From contig NZ_FWWW01000082.1 of the NCBI RefSeq assembly GCF_900176135.1, forward strand, positions 1-64,000: 64,000 nt of DNA, read 5' to 3'. This document shows positions 7,077-16,973 of this stretch, one piece after another (the stretch's first letter is position 1; each line of letters starts with the position of its first letter). The notes below the pieces were generated by a model. It ran no database searches and was not told the origin of the DNA. It was given only the letters and a program-made list of their open reading frames with translations. The DNA is from Hymenobacter roseosalivarius DSM 11622 (GTDB taxonomy: Bacteria > Bacteroidota > Bacteroidia > Cytophagales > Hymenobacteraceae). A program made the position numbers and the translations under genes.

Positions 7077-9703
7077 TACTCGTTAATCCGGGTGATACGC
7101 GAGGCACCTACGTCGCTCACTTTCACGCTGCCGGGGTTGCCACTGTACTCTATCACGCTGGCACCTACGGCATCAGCACGAAGAGATTCCTCAACCCGAA
7201 GGCGAGCCTTGCTCATACCAGCCAGATCGACATCGGCGGCGCGGGCGGTAAAGCGGGCTGCCGCAAGCTCGCAGGCTCCGGCTCCGTCCACTTCCAGCCT
7301 ATCGGCGCGTCCTTGCAACGTTGTCCGACAGGCACCAGCTAAGTCCAAATTCAAGCTTCGATAATCGCCGTTTAACCGCAGGTGACTGGCACCGGCCTGA
7401 TCCACTTCCAGGGTCGATTGATTCGTAAAGCCTGATACATCGGCGCGCACGGCCCCGGCCAAATCCAGTTTGTCCAGGGCAGGCATCTCAATGGTAATCA
7501 GAACCTTGTCTCGGTCCTGATTACGGCCCCAATTACCGCTAAAGAGGGAGCGGTTGCGGGAACGTACCATCAACTCATCGCCGTCGCGGTCTATTTTCAG
7601 GTCGCGTAACTCCCGCGCTGGACCAGCGGCCGTCACCCGAAAGGTGTCGCCCGACCGGATAACTGTCCGGTATGATCCCAGCACGGTCACTTCGCGGAAC
7701 CCCTCTACATTGTAACTCTCACGGCCTGAGCCATAATCATCGGCGTTGGTAGAGAAGCTGGGGGCGCCGCCGTAGTCCAGCGACACGTTCACGTCGCCAT
7801 CTTCTTCGTCCTCATCAATGTCGATGTTGACTTCACCATCCTCATCTTCGTTCTCATCCGTGGTGTTGTGCAAATCGTCTGGCGTGCAGTCTACGCACTC
7901 TAGCCGGTTGCCTGTCAGGCGGTAGAGGTGTTGCTCCACGTTTTTGGGCATATCATTGTCGACGAAGTTGTCGCTGCCGAGCCAGTGCGCGGCCCCCTGA
8001 CTTAAACGAACGGTCCGGTTGCGGGGCAATTTGAGCGTCACGTTCACTTCTTGGTCGCGGTAGCGGGCGCTTGGGCGGAAGGTGAAGTGGTCATCGAAGC
8101 GCAGGGTGGTGTCGTTCACCTGGCGTACGGTGTATGCCACGCTAGTAGCGGCCGTCTGGCGAGCTTGCTCCTCGGTTGCGCCCTCGGCCCGGTACGTTTT
8201 GTCGACCGAAACGACCTGATTGCTATCTACGGCCGCTATCCGCGCGTTCACCCATTGATCATGGCTCTGGTCGGTGCCCCGAATATCCAAGTAGATGCTG
8301 GAGGCTCGCAGCGTTGGGAAGGACTGGTTCTGGGTTACATCGGCCTCTTCCTGGAAATCATGGCTGATGCGGGTGGCACCTATTGAGGTACCCACTACAC
8401 CTAGCAGCCACAAGCCAAGCAACGTCAAGCCCACCGTGCGGGTAAGGATGGAGCGGCGGAGCAATAAACTCAAGCCAGCCAGCAGCAGCGCCAGGAAAGG
8501 AATGGCAGCGGTCAGGTAGAAGGCGAACATTGCCCAGATAGGAACGCCGTTGAGGAAGATGTGAGCCGGAATATCACCAGTCATGAAGCTATTCGTTGCT
8601 GGAATCATGCCCAGGCCGATACCCAGTGCTATAGTGAGGCCCAGCAGCATGGAGAAGCCAATAATAACGAGCAGGACACCAGCAAACACCCGAATCAGGG
8701 AGCCGAGGAAGTTAACCAGCGGGCGCAGATTGCGGGCCAGCTCTTCCAAAAATGTTCCTACCTGGCGGCCGCTCCCTGTCATGCCGCCAGCTTCAAAAGC
8801 GTTGTTGCGCAGGCTATTGTCGATGCCGGAGAGGGTTACCGCGTCGCCGCGCATCCGCATCTTTTCCGATACGGTGCGAGCTTCGGGTAGCACTACCCAC
8901 AGCAACAAGTAGAGCAACAGGCCAAAGCCGGTAAATAGGCTCAGCACAAACAGGATGCGGATTAGGGTGACATCGGCCTTGAAGTAAGCAGCCAGGCCAG
9001 ACGATATGCCGCCGATTTTTCCGGTGTCCGTGTCGCGGAAGAGCTTCCGCTCGCCGGTAGCCTCACCGATACCTACTGGGTCGGGCAGGTCGTTGCGCTT
9101 AGGCAGCACGGCCCACAGAATAACGTAGGCCAAAATGGTAAAGGCCGGCAGCGCACCCACAAAGTCGCCGATGACAATGGAGAACAGGGAGGCGAGAGCT
9201 ATCAGCCGAACCCACACGGCATTGATGCCGAAGTAGTGGGCCAGGCCAGCGCACACGCCCGCAATCTTCTTGTTGGCCACATCGCGGAAAAGACGACGGG
9301 GTTCGGCGGCAGTAGCGGACGCTGCGCCGGCGCCAGCGCCAGTGGTATTGTAGGCATACTCGGGGCGAGCGTAGGTGCCGGCTGCCGTGCCGCTATTTAC
9401 GGCGGAGGCGAGCAGCTCCTCGTCGTCCTCGGCATCGTCGGCGGCTTGGAAATCGCGTACCCGGCCCATTTTAGCGGTCATAGCCTCCACATCTTCCAGC
9501 GAAATAATCTGCTTGGTAGGGGAGAGGCGAGCCACGAATAGCTCGGCAATGCGGCTCTCAATGTCGGCCACGATTTCCTCGTGTCCGCGGTAGCCGCTGA
9601 AGTGGGCTTTTACCTCGGCCAGGTAGCGGCTGAGTACGTCGTAGCCATCTTCCTCGATGTGAAAGATGATGCCCTGGAGGTTGATACTGATGTTCTTTTT
9701 CAT
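7076..9703 (-). CDS. PspC domain membrane protein with C-terminal DUF2807 (adhesin-like) domain
   Basis: 875 residues. Residues 1-90 are a soluble helical region (NISINLQGIIFHIEEDGYD, EEIVADIESRIAELF). Two PspC domains follow: LFRDVANKKIAGVCAGLAHY and LFRDTDTGKIGGISSGLAAY, each with a membrane segment. Further membrane helices occur at about 330-450. An acidic linker rich in DEDEE follows near residue 610. The C-terminal ~230 residues are a repetitive beta domain (repeats of the type DLAGAxxxxLxG) matching the DUF2807 head-GIN family. It is probably an envelope-stress sensor or membrane-integrity protein. It is 48 bp downstream of a PadR regulator, a pairing often seen in Bacteroidota. Confidence 0.87.
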   Translation of the reverse strand: MKKNISINLQGIIFHIEEDGYDVLSRYLAEVKAHFSGYRGHEEIVADIESRIAELFVARLSPTKQIISLEDVEAMTAKMGRVRDFQAADDAEDDEELLASAVNSGTAAGTYARPEYAYNTTGAGAGAASATAAEPRRLFRDVANKKIAGVCAGLAHYFGINAVWVRLIALASLFSIVIGDFVGALPAFTILAYVILWAVLPKRNDLPDPVGIGEATGERKLFRDTDTGKIGGISSGLAAYFKADVTLIRILFVLSLFTGFGLLLYLLLWVVLPEARTVSEKMRMRGDAVTLSGIDNSLRNNAFEAGGMTGSGRQVGTFLEELARNLRPLVNFLGSLIRVFAGVLLVIIGFSMLLGLTIALGIGLGMIPATNSFMTGDIPAHIFLNGVPIWAMFAFYLTAAIPFLALLLAGLSLLLRRSILTRTVGLTLLGLWLLGVVGTSIGATRISHDFQEEADVTQNQSFPTLRASSIYLDIRGTDQSHDQWVNARIAAVDSNQVVSVDKTYRAEGATEEQARQTAATSVAYTVRQVNDTTLRFDDHFTFRPSARYRDQEVNVTLKLPRNRTVRLSQGAAHWLGSDNFVDNDMPKNVEQHLYRLTGNRLECVDCTPDDLHNTTDENEDEDGEVNIDIDEDEEDGDVNVSLDYGGAPSFSTNADDYGSGRESYNVEGFREVTVLGSYRTVIRSGDTFRVTAAGPARELRDLKIDRDGDELMVRSRNRSLFSGNWGRNQDRDKVLITIEMPALDKLDLAGAVRADVSGFTNQSTLEVDQAGASHLRLNGDYRSLNLDLAGACRTTLQGRADRLEVDGAGACELAAARFTARAADVDLAGMSKARLRVEESLRADAVGASVIEYSGNPGSVKVSDVGASRITRINE

Positions 9704-9751
9704 CTCAGTGCTGCAAGTCAGGAAAACGTCGAAAGAAAGGTGGAGGCGGCG

Positions 9752-10111
9752 CTACTGCTGCGCCGGAGCAGTGCCGTTCACATGCGGCTTTTGGCGAATG
9801 ATGCGGATAGAGTCGGCTACCTCTTCCCAGGTCAGGCGCAGCTGGTGCAAAAACTCCGTGCCCACTGCCGTGAGCGTGTAGTATTTGCGCGGCGGCCCGC
9901 TCGTGGATTCCTTCCAGGTATAGTCGAGCAGACCGGCATTTTTGAGGCGCGTCAGGAGCGGGTACAGCGTGCCTTCCACGACGATCATGCGAGCGGAAGT
10001 TAGCTCTTCCAGCATATCGGAGGCGTAGACCTCGCCGCGGGCGATAATTTCCAGAATGCAGAATTCCAGGATGCCCTTCCGCATCTGCACTTGGGTGTTC
10101 TCTACTTTCAT
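9752..10111 (-). CDS. PadR family transcriptional regulator
   Basis: 119 residues from the ATG at 10111; an upstream in-frame start at 10174 would give an unusual extension. It has a winged-helix PadR domain: MRKGILEFCILEIIARGEVYA, then VVEGTLYPLLTRLKNAGLLDY and the wing GPPRKYYTLTAVG. This short PadR class lacks the long C-terminal dimerisation helices and resembles the group encoded next to PspC genes. It likely represses its own operon with the downstream PspC/DUF2807 gene. Direct repeats lie upstream at 10156-10180. Confidence 0.92.
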   Translation of the reverse strand: MKVENTQVQMRKGILEFCILEIIARGEVYASDMLEELTSARMIVVEGTLYPLLTRLKNAGLLDYTWKESTSGPPRKYYTLTAVGTEFLHQLRLTWEEVADSIRIIRQKPHVNGTAPAQQ

Positions 10112-10155
10112 GGGCTTGAGGCAGATATCGGTGAAGAATGAGTTAAAGATAACAA

Positions 10156-10180
10156 AAGGTACTATGTAACGCAAGGTACT
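10156..10180 (-). promoter_or_regulatory. direct repeats upstream of padR (possible operator/promoter)
   Basis: Two copies of AGTACCTT on the minus strand, 17 bp apart, lie 45-70 bp before the padR start. TACCTT resembles part of a -7 box. They may be promoter elements or an autoregulatory site; the canonical PadR ATGT-N8-ACAT palindrome is not evident. Confidence 0.35.
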
Positions 10181-10593
10181 TGTTAAAATAATTTTCGCGC
10201 CTCAATCTTATGGAGCGTTTTACAGATATAGAAAGGGGATTAAAGAAAATTAAAAAGCCTAATAGAGCGACTGGGGGGCTTTTTTAGGTCTCAATAATTT
10301 CTTGTCGGTACTTCTAATAAAAGATAAGTCGCTCCTAGCATCGAGCAAGAATTAGGATACCTGATCAATTCAACTGGCAGCGCTGGTCCCACTGTGGCAG
10401 CCAGTGCTTCGAAGCGGAGGAATGAAAATTTGCCCCCCGACATTTCTGGTTCCCCCAAAAGCCCCCCGGCTACTGCCCGGCCCGATTTATGCGGTCTCTA
10501 AAGGCACTATCGGTCCCGTTAATTCAGCAGACGCGCTAGAAATAAGTAACTTGCGCTGCTGCTGCACTTATCCGTTTCCCCCTACTTTATTCT
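10181..10593. other. divergent intergenic region between padR and the PorV-like gene
   Basis: No supported gene. It holds a short hairpin with T-run (AAAAAGCC at 10252 and GGCTTTTT at 10277) built on a CTGGGGGGC motif, odd because neither neighbour ends here. Two more GCCCCCC motifs lie at about 10431 and 10463. TACTTTAT at 10583-10590, just before the ATG at 10594, is a partial match to a -7 box. Confidence 0.5.
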
Positions 10594-11697
10594 ATGCTGC
10601 ACTTCTCCAAAGTGGTTCCTGTGTTGGTTGGCTTGGGGCTGAGCTTAGGCACTGCACCCGCCGCGTGGGCCCAGTCAAACGATGCCACGCCCAAGTACAG
10701 CAATGAGTTTCTAAATATCGGGGTGGGCGGTCGGGCCCTGGGCATGGGCAACACCCAGGTCAGTATCGTGCAGGATGCTACCGCTGGCTACTGGAACCCA
10801 GCCGGTTTGCTCGACCTGAAAACCAAATACGACGGTGTGCTCATGCACTCCGAGCTGTTTTCAGGCATCGTAAAAAATGACTACGCGGCCTTCGCTATGC
10901 CGCTCGATGAGAACAGCGCCATCGGCGCCAGCCTGATCCGCCTAGGCGTGGATGACATTGCTGATACCCGTGATTTGGTAAACGAGTATGGCTATATCCA
11001 GTACGACCGGATCCGCTATTTCTCTGTTGCCGATTATGCTTTGTTGCTGTCGTATGCCCGGCGCATCGGCGCTATTGAAGGCTTAAAATTGGGCGTTAAC
11101 GCCAAGATTATCTACCGCAACGTCGGTAAATTCGCCAACGCCTACGGGTTTGGGGTGGATGCGGGCTTACAATACGAGCGGCGTGGTTGGCGCTTGGGCC
11201 TAATGGCCCGCGATATCACGACCACCTTTAATGTTTGGTCTATCAACGCTGATGAGTTTAAACGCTCGGCCAGCACCGCCGAAGCCATTCCCACGAACAG
11301 CTCGGAGGTAACCCTGCCTCGCTTGGTATTAGGTGTAGGCCGCAGCATCAAGCTGCCGGGCCAGTTTACGGCCCTCGTAGCCACCGATCTGGAAATGACC
11401 ACCGACGGGCAGCGCAACACGCCTATTTCTACGGGCTTAATAAGTATCGATCCGCACGCTGGTTTGGAAATCGGCTACAACAACATCGTGTTTCTGCGCG
11501 GTGGAGTCAGCAATTTTCAGAAGATACAGACCTTTAGTGGCAAGGAGGAGTGGAAAGCCCAGCCGAGCCTTGGCGTGGGTGTGGCTACTAGCGGTCTGCG
11601 TTTGGATCTGGCGCTGTCGCGGCTGGCTGTGGAGAAGCTGGGGCAGCGCTCCCAAACCAACTCCATTATCGTCTCGCTGGGCTACGGTTTTAAATAA
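10594..11697 (+). CDS. PorV/PorQ family outer-membrane beta-barrel protein
   Basis: 367 residues with an N-terminal signal peptide ending near APAAWAQS. A FadL-like barrel with family hallmarks follows: FLNIGVGGRALGMGNTQVS and ATAGYWNPAGLLDL near the N-terminus, and a C-terminal strand IIVSLGYGF ending in an aromatic residue. PorV shuttles T9SS cargo from the translocon to the PorU sortase in the outer membrane. The next gene, 68 bp downstream on the same strand, encodes a C25 sortase-like protein, so these two likely act together as a PorV/PorU-type pair. Whether this is the main PorV or an accessory paralogue cannot be decided here. Confidence 0.88.
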   Translation: MLHFSKVVPVLVGLGLSLGTAPAAWAQSNDATPKYSNEFLNIGVGGRALGMGNTQVSIVQDATAGYWNPAGLLDLKTKYDGVLMHSELFSGIVKNDYAAFAMPLDENSAIGASLIRLGVDDIADTRDLVNEYGYIQYDRIRYFSVADYALLLSYARRIGAIEGLKLGVNAKIIYRNVGKFANAYGFGVDAGLQYERRGWRLGLMARDITTTFNVWSINADEFKRSASTAEAIPTNSSEVTLPRLVLGVGRSIKLPGQFTALVATDLEMTTDGQRNTPISTGLISIDPHAGLEIGYNNIVFLRGGVSNFQKIQTFSGKEEWKAQPSLGVGVATSGLRLDLALSRLAVEKLGQRSQTNSIIVSLGYGFK

Positions 11698-11765
11698 GAA
11701 AGTGAATGAGTACGTGGCTATGGGTTAATCATTCGGCCATTAGATTATTCAGCCATACAATTAGC

Positions 11766-14700
11766 ATGAAACAAAATTACACGCTACGCTACCTGCTGGG
11801 GGGCTTTTTGGGACTACTACTGCTTTTAAGCAGCCTCCAAGCCGTCGCACAGTCGGGGCCTTACGGTAACGAGTGGATAGTGCCGGGCCAGTCTTACTAT
11901 AAAATCCGGATAACACAGGATGGGATTCACCGCCTCGACAACCAATACCTAACCAGAGCCGGCCTCAGCAACGGCACCGATCCGCACCGCCTCCAGCTCT
12001 GGCGGCGGGGCCAGGAAGTAGCCATCTATGTTGGCGGCAACCAAACCAGCCTCGACCCCAGTACATTCATCGAGTTCTACGGCCAGCGCAACGATGGTCG
12101 CCTGGACCGCGGCATGTATAAGAAGGCCGCTGATCAGCCGCAGCCCCTATACAGCCTCTTCACAGATACGGCGTCTTACTTTCTGACGGTAGCCCCCACG
12201 ACCAATGGGCGCCGCATGACGGAGCCAACCGTAGCCACTACTGCCAGCGGCCAGCCGTATCACTTGCTGCACCGGCAGCGTATTTTCTTTGAAAACTATG
12301 CTGATATAACGGAAGGCCCCCTCGCTTATATGCCGTGGGCTAGCGCGGGAGAAGGCTTTTTGTCGGGGCCGTTTGGGCGCAACGCCGCCAACCCTGTTGA
12401 TTTTGAAGTAGATTCTCTGCAAAGCCTAGCCAGCAATGGTGGTATGCCGCGCGTAATAGTCGGGCTGGCGGGTACTAGCTTATCTGAACATATCACGCAG
12501 GTATCGGTGGTGCAGCCGAATGGCACAGTACGGCTGCTGGGTACCGTAGCCAACTACGACAGCTTCGATAGAGTGAAGGCGCAGTTTCCGCTTTTGCGTT
12601 CGGACCTCAGCTCGGAGGGGAAGGTGAAATTACGGTTTGAAAACACGGGCCCGAATGACAGTCGTTTCCCGCGCGACCGGTCGCGGCTCGCCTATATTAC
12701 TGTTCTGGCCCCCCGCGAGAATCGCGTATTCAGCGAGAGACGCAGTACCTCTTTTAGTAATGATTCCACTTTACTGGGTCCGGCTACGTACGTCCTCGAC
12801 AATGTGCCCGCTACCCTGCGTGGCTACGATGTGACGGATGCCGCTGCCGTTCAGCGAATAGAGGGGAATAGCGCCGGCGGTACCCAGCGTAGCTATGTAT
12901 TTCCGGCGGCTACGGGCCGCACGCGCCACCTGTTGTTAGTCGATGCCGCCCGCCCCAGGGTGCCGCTGCCGGCCCGCCTGGTTCGGTTTCGCACGCTTGT
13001 GCCCGCCGCTTACAGTTTCCTGATCGTTAGCCATCGTTCTTTGATGCGGCCCGCCGGCAACGTCGCCAATCCCGTGCGGGCCTACGCCAGCTACCGCGCC
13101 TCCGCGGCCGGCGGCCGCCACGATACTCTTGTGGTCACGACGCAGCAGCTTTACGACCAGTTTCACTACGGCGAGAAATCACCCTTGGCTATTCGTCAGT
13201 TTGCCCAATGGATGCTGACCAGCAACCGCGAGAAGTATTTGTTGCTTTTGGGTAAAGGTTTGGCCACGGCAGAAGGTGTACGCACCGCGGCCGGCGCGTT
13301 TTATCATCGTCAGGTATCGGATAGCGAGTCGCCGGTACCGGATTTAATACCAACCAGTACCCGTGCCGGATCAGATATATTTTTTACGGCTGACTGGCAG
13401 CGTAACCAGTATGTTTCTCGCATTCCCACCGGACGGATATCGGCTCAAACGCCGCAACAAGCCCTCAACTACCTGAATAAGCTGCGCGAACACGAGGCTC
13501 TGGGCCCCGAGCCCTGGCGCAAGAACCTGCTGCACATGGCCGGGGGAGGCAATGAAAGCGAATTTGCCCAGTTTCAGAGCTATGTCAACGGCTATAAGGA
13601 GCGGGCCGAGAAACCTTGCTTTGGTGGCACCGTCGTAAAAACCTACACGCGCGACACGCCGGGTGATTACCAACGCTTCCCGATAACCATCAATATCGCG
13701 CCCGAACTGAATGCTGGTTTAAGCTTGATAACGTACTTCGGCCACGGTTCGCCCTTGGTATTCGACTTAAACCTGGGTGATATCAATGACCCGAGCAACA
13801 ACTATAACAATCGGGGCAAATACCCGGTCTTTATAGTAAATGGGTGCGCTGGAGGCTTTGCCTATGGCTCGTTTATATCAATTGGCGAATCCTGGACTCT
13901 GGCCGCTGATAAGGGTGCTGTCGGATTTCTGGCTGACTCCGACTTTGGCTACGATGGCCAGTTGGACGCTTTCAGTGACCGGATGTATCAGCTGCTCTTC
14001 AATGACCCGAATTGGTACGGTAAGCCGATTGCCGTGATTCAGGCGGAAGCATCCCGGCGCTTACAAGCAGTATTTGGTAATAACCCGAATGGTGTTTCGC
14101 TGCTGATGAACACTACTTGGCAGGGCGACCCCGCGCTAAAGCTTTATGCTCCCGACAAGCCCGACTTCGCCACAGCTGATTCGCGTTTGCAAATTGCCCC
14201 CCAGGCACCCGAAACCACCGTTCAGGCCTCCTCCTCCCGGTTCCAGTTGCGGGTGGGTGTCAGTAATGCCGGTAGCCTGTGCTCCGGCAGCACCAGCCTG
14301 GGTATTTCCATAACACGTCGCTATCCGGTTACTGCCGCAAGGCCCGCCGAGGTCCTGCGTTTCGACGTTCCGCAGCCCCGCCGCGATACTACTTACGTTT
14401 TCAATTTGCCGAACACGGGCAATGTGTTTGGGGAAAATGAGTTTACGGTCGTGTTGGATGAAGGCAATAAGATAGCCGAGCTAAGCGAGACCAATAATCA
14501 AGCTACCATTAAGTTCAACTTCCTGCAAGGCGGCGTTACGGCCCTCAGCCCCCCCGAGTTTGCAATTGTATCCAGCCCAGCCGTGCGGCTCATCGGGCAA
14601 AATAATGACCCCAAGGGCCAACTGCGCTTCTATGAAATGGAGCTGGACACGGTACCGACGTTTAACAGCCCATTAGTGCGCCGCACCGCCGTGCAGGCCG

Positions 14701-16898
14701 CTGTTGCTCCGGAGTGGAAGCCAACTTTGCCCCCCACGGCCGGCCGCGACAGTGTAGTATGGTACTGGCGGTTGCGGTTTCAGAATGGGCAGCCTGGCGA
14801 AAACCAGGAATGGGCGACCAGCTCTTTCCGCCTGATAAATGGTAGCCCCGGCGGCTGGTCGCAGAGCCATCATGGGCAGTTTCGCCGCGACAGGCGTACC
14901 AGCGTGGATGTGGCTGCCTCTTCGGGCAAGTGGGACTTTAGCGACCAAAGCATTGGCGTGAAGCTTTCTACCCGTGGAGGCAGCACCGGGGCCGCGCCTA
15001 CCTTTCTGACTTCTTATGGTATAGCGCCCGAGGGCACCAGCCCGTACGTTATCAACTGTGCGCCCTCAACTCCCAATATGTTGGCGGCGGTGTTTGATGG
15101 ACTGACCCTTAAATCTGTGCGCAACGTGCCGGGCGCATACGATTCCTGCGGTCTGAACCCCAATATGTATTATCACTTTGCCCGCGAAGGCACAGCTGAT
15201 AACCTGAACACCCCCGCCCGCCAGGCGCAGCTTCTGGCTTTGCTGACCAACTTGAAACCCGGTCAGTACGTGGCGCTGGTATCGATGAACCGGGTTAACT
15301 TTTCTTCCTTCTCACCCGAGTTAAAGACTGCCCTGAAGACGCTTGGCTCGCAGCTTATTGACCAGCTGCAAGATGGTGACCCATTCGTGTTCCTGGGACA
15401 GAAGGGCCCCGGCGCTCGTCCGGCTCAGGAACGGACGTTCGACGCGGCCAGCACCGTGGCTCGCGCCGAGCAGGTCATAACGCTGGACGGTTTCCTGCGC
15501 ACCCGAGCCGCCCGAGGTACCATTACCTCTACGCTTATCGGCCCGGCCAAACAGTGGGGCACGCTCTTCCATACCGTGCGCACGGAGCCTTCTGATAGCT
15601 ACACGCTGCGGCTGGTGGGTATTGATAAGGACGGTAATCAGAGGCAGTTGAACGCCGATGTGAAGAACCGGCAGCTAGCCTTGGCTGGGGTATCGGCGCA
15701 GGACTATCCTTATCTGCAGCTGGTTCTACAACTGCGCGACACACTCAATCGGACGGCGCCGCAGCTCAAGCAATGGCTGGTAACCTACGAGGGCTTGCCG
15801 GAAGGAATTGTGCGTCGCGACTTAGCGGAAGCGAAAGACGCCAAAGTGTACGACGCCGCTACGCTAGCCCAGCAGGCCATGAGCCGTGGCGAATTGGCTT
15901 TCCCTGTCTACTTTCAAAACGTGTCGTCCATAAATTTTGGTCAGCCCCTTATCGCTGAAATTACCGTGCGCGATGCCAGTAATAATGTGCGTACGGCCAA
16001 GATTCAATCGCTCCGCCCACTCAAAGCCGACTCGACGGCTACGTTCAATATCCGCCTTGATGTACGCGGTTTGTTGGGGGCCATTACGGGGCAGGTAAAC
16101 GTAAATCCGCGCCTGCTGCCGGAGCAGTTCTACTTTAATAATGAGCTGATCCTGCCGCCTTTCACCATAGAAGACCGTAATACGCCCCCCGTGCTTGATG
16201 TGGCCTTCGATGGGCAGCATATTCTGGATGGAGATATCGTGTCGCCGATGCCCGTTATCATGGTGCAGCTCAATGATGAGGATAAGCTCAACGCCATTCG
16301 CGACCCCGGCAACTTTGATTTGTTCCTAACCAAACCCGGCGAATCAATCCCAATTAAAGTGCCCATGACGGGCTCAGATGTGCTCTTCACGACCGAAGTG
16401 GAGAAGGGCATCGCACGTGTGGAGTATCAGCCCGGTAAGCAGACGCCCTTGCCGAATGGCATTTATAAGCTGGAAGTGCAGGGCCGCGACGCGACCAACC
16501 TGGCTGCCAGTATGCAGCGCTACTCCATTCGTTTTGAGGTGATTAAAGAGTCTACTATCACCAATTTCTACCCGTATCCTAACCCCATCACCAGCAAAGC
16601 CAAGTTTGTGTTCACGCTCACGGGTGCTGAGCTACCCCGCGACCTGAAGATTCAGGTGATGACGCTGACGGGCAAGGTAGTCCGTGAAATAATGATGGCT
16701 GAACTGGGCCCGCTGCACATCGGCAACAACATCACCGACTACGCCTGGGACGGCACCGACGAGTTTGGCGACCAGCTGGCCAATGGCACCTACCTCTACC
16801 GCGTGGTGCTGGATAACCCCGGCCAGTTTGAGCGCCGCCGCACCGCCGGCGACCAAGCCTTCAAAAAGGATTGGGGTAAGCTGGTGCTTCTGCGTTAG
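11766..16898 (+). CDS. PorU-like T9SS sortase (C25 cysteine peptidase), long form
   Basis: 1710 residues from the ATG at 11766, which gives a clear signal peptide ending near AVAQS; an ATG at 11706 would put 20 extra residues before it. The gingipain-type C25 peptidase domain spans about residues 480-800. The catalytic dyad is H660 in YFGHGS and C694 in VNGCAGG. Beta-rich repeats follow (a CARDB-like segment near residues 830-940). The C-terminus (~1595-1690) is a FlgD-like domain (FYPYPNPITSKAKFVF; YAWDGTDEFGDQLANGTYLYRV). PorU cleaves cargo sorting domains and attaches A-LPS. The size and FlgD-like ending suggest the PorU2-type long variant rather than classical PorU (~1100-1300 aa). Confidence 0.87.
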   Translation: MKQNYTLRYLLGGFLGLLLLLSSLQAVAQSGPYGNEWIVPGQSYYKIRITQDGIHRLDNQYLTRAGLSNGTDPHRLQLWRRGQEVAIYVGGNQTSLDPSTFIEFYGQRNDGRLDRGMYKKAADQPQPLYSLFTDTASYFLTVAPTTNGRRMTEPTVATTASGQPYHLLHRQRIFFENYADITEGPLAYMPWASAGEGFLSGPFGRNAANPVDFEVDSLQSLASNGGMPRVIVGLAGTSLSEHITQVSVVQPNGTVRLLGTVANYDSFDRVKAQFPLLRSDLSSEGKVKLRFENTGPNDSRFPRDRSRLAYITVLAPRENRVFSERRSTSFSNDSTLLGPATYVLDNVPATLRGYDVTDAAAVQRIEGNSAGGTQRSYVFPAATGRTRHLLLVDAARPRVPLPARLVRFRTLVPAAYSFLIVSHRSLMRPAGNVANPVRAYASYRASAAGGRHDTLVVTTQQLYDQFHYGEKSPLAIRQFAQWMLTSNREKYLLLLGKGLATAEGVRTAAGAFYHRQVSDSESPVPDLIPTSTRAGSDIFFTADWQRNQYVSRIPTGRISAQTPQQALNYLNKLREHEALGPEPWRKNLLHMAGGGNESEFAQFQSYVNGYKERAEKPCFGGTVVKTYTRDTPGDYQRFPITINIAPELNAGLSLITYFGHGSPLVFDLNLGDINDPSNNYNNRGKYPVFIVNGCAGGFAYGSFISIGESWTLAADKGAVGFLADSDFGYDGQLDAFSDRMYQLLFNDPNWYGKPIAVIQAEASRRLQAVFGNNPNGVSLLMNTTWQGDPALKLYAPDKPDFATADSRLQIAPQAPETTVQASSSRFQLRVGVSNAGSLCSGSTSLGISITRRYPVTAARPAEVLRFDVPQPRRDTTYVFNLPNTGNVFGENEFTVVLDEGNKIAELSETNNQATIKFNFLQGGVTALSPPEFAIVSSPAVRLIGQNNDPKGQLRFYEMELDTVPTFNSPLVRRTAVQAAVAPEWKPTLPPTAGRDSVVWYWRLRFQNGQPGENQEWATSSFRLINGSPGGWSQSHHGQFRRDRRTSVDVAASSGKWDFSDQSIGVKLSTRGGSTGAAPTFLTSYGIAPEGTSPYVINCAPSTPNMLAAVFDGLTLKSVRNVPGAYDSCGLNPNMYYHFAREGTADNLNTPARQAQLLALLTNLKPGQYVALVSMNRVNFSSFSPELKTALKTLGSQLIDQLQDGDPFVFLGQKGPGARPAQERTFDAASTVARAEQVITLDGFLRTRAARGTITSTLIGPAKQWGTLFHTVRTEPSDSYTLRLVGIDKDGNQRQLNADVKNRQLALAGVSAQDYPYLQLVLQLRDTLNRTAPQLKQWLVTYEGLPEGIVRRDLAEAKDAKVYDAATLAQQAMSRGELAFPVYFQNVSSINFGQPLIAEITVRDASNNVRTAKIQSLRPLKADSTATFNIRLDVRGLLGAITGQVNVNPRLLPEQFYFNNELILPPFTIEDRNTPPVLDVAFDGQHILDGDIVSPMPVIMVQLNDEDKLNAIRDPGNFDLFLTKPGESIPIKVPMTGSDVLFTTEVEKGIARVEYQPGKQTPLPNGIYKLEVQGRDATNLAASMQRYSIRFEVIKESTITNFYPYPNPITSKAKFVFTLTGAELPRDLKIQVMTLTGKVVREIMMAELGPLHIGNNITDYAWDGTDEFGDQLANGTYLYRVVLDNPGQFERRRTAGDQAFKKDWGKLVLLR

Positions 16899-16917
16899 CC
16901 TTACATATTCAAGCACG

Positions 16918-16953
16918 AAAAAGCCCCCCGGAACCACTCCGGGGGGCTTTTTT
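16918..16953. terminator. bidirectional intrinsic terminator with GGGGGGC stem
   Basis: A5-GCCCCCCGGA..TCCGGGGGGC-T6 between the convergent sortase and folA genes; T-runs on both strands. Same hexa-G stem as at 828, 21204 and 25137. Confidence 0.92.
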
Positions 16954-16973
16954 AGTGCTATGCACCTTTGTGA

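Noticed and set aside
7076..9703. Many long plus-strand ORFs opposite the PspC gene, and similar ones opposite other GC-rich genes
   Set aside because: They are antisense shadows of real genes, without domains or independent promoters.
10404..10706. 100-codon plus-strand ORF overlapping the PorV-like start
   Set aside because: It overlaps the well-supported signal peptide of the PorV-like gene in another frame and lies mostly in promoter DNA.
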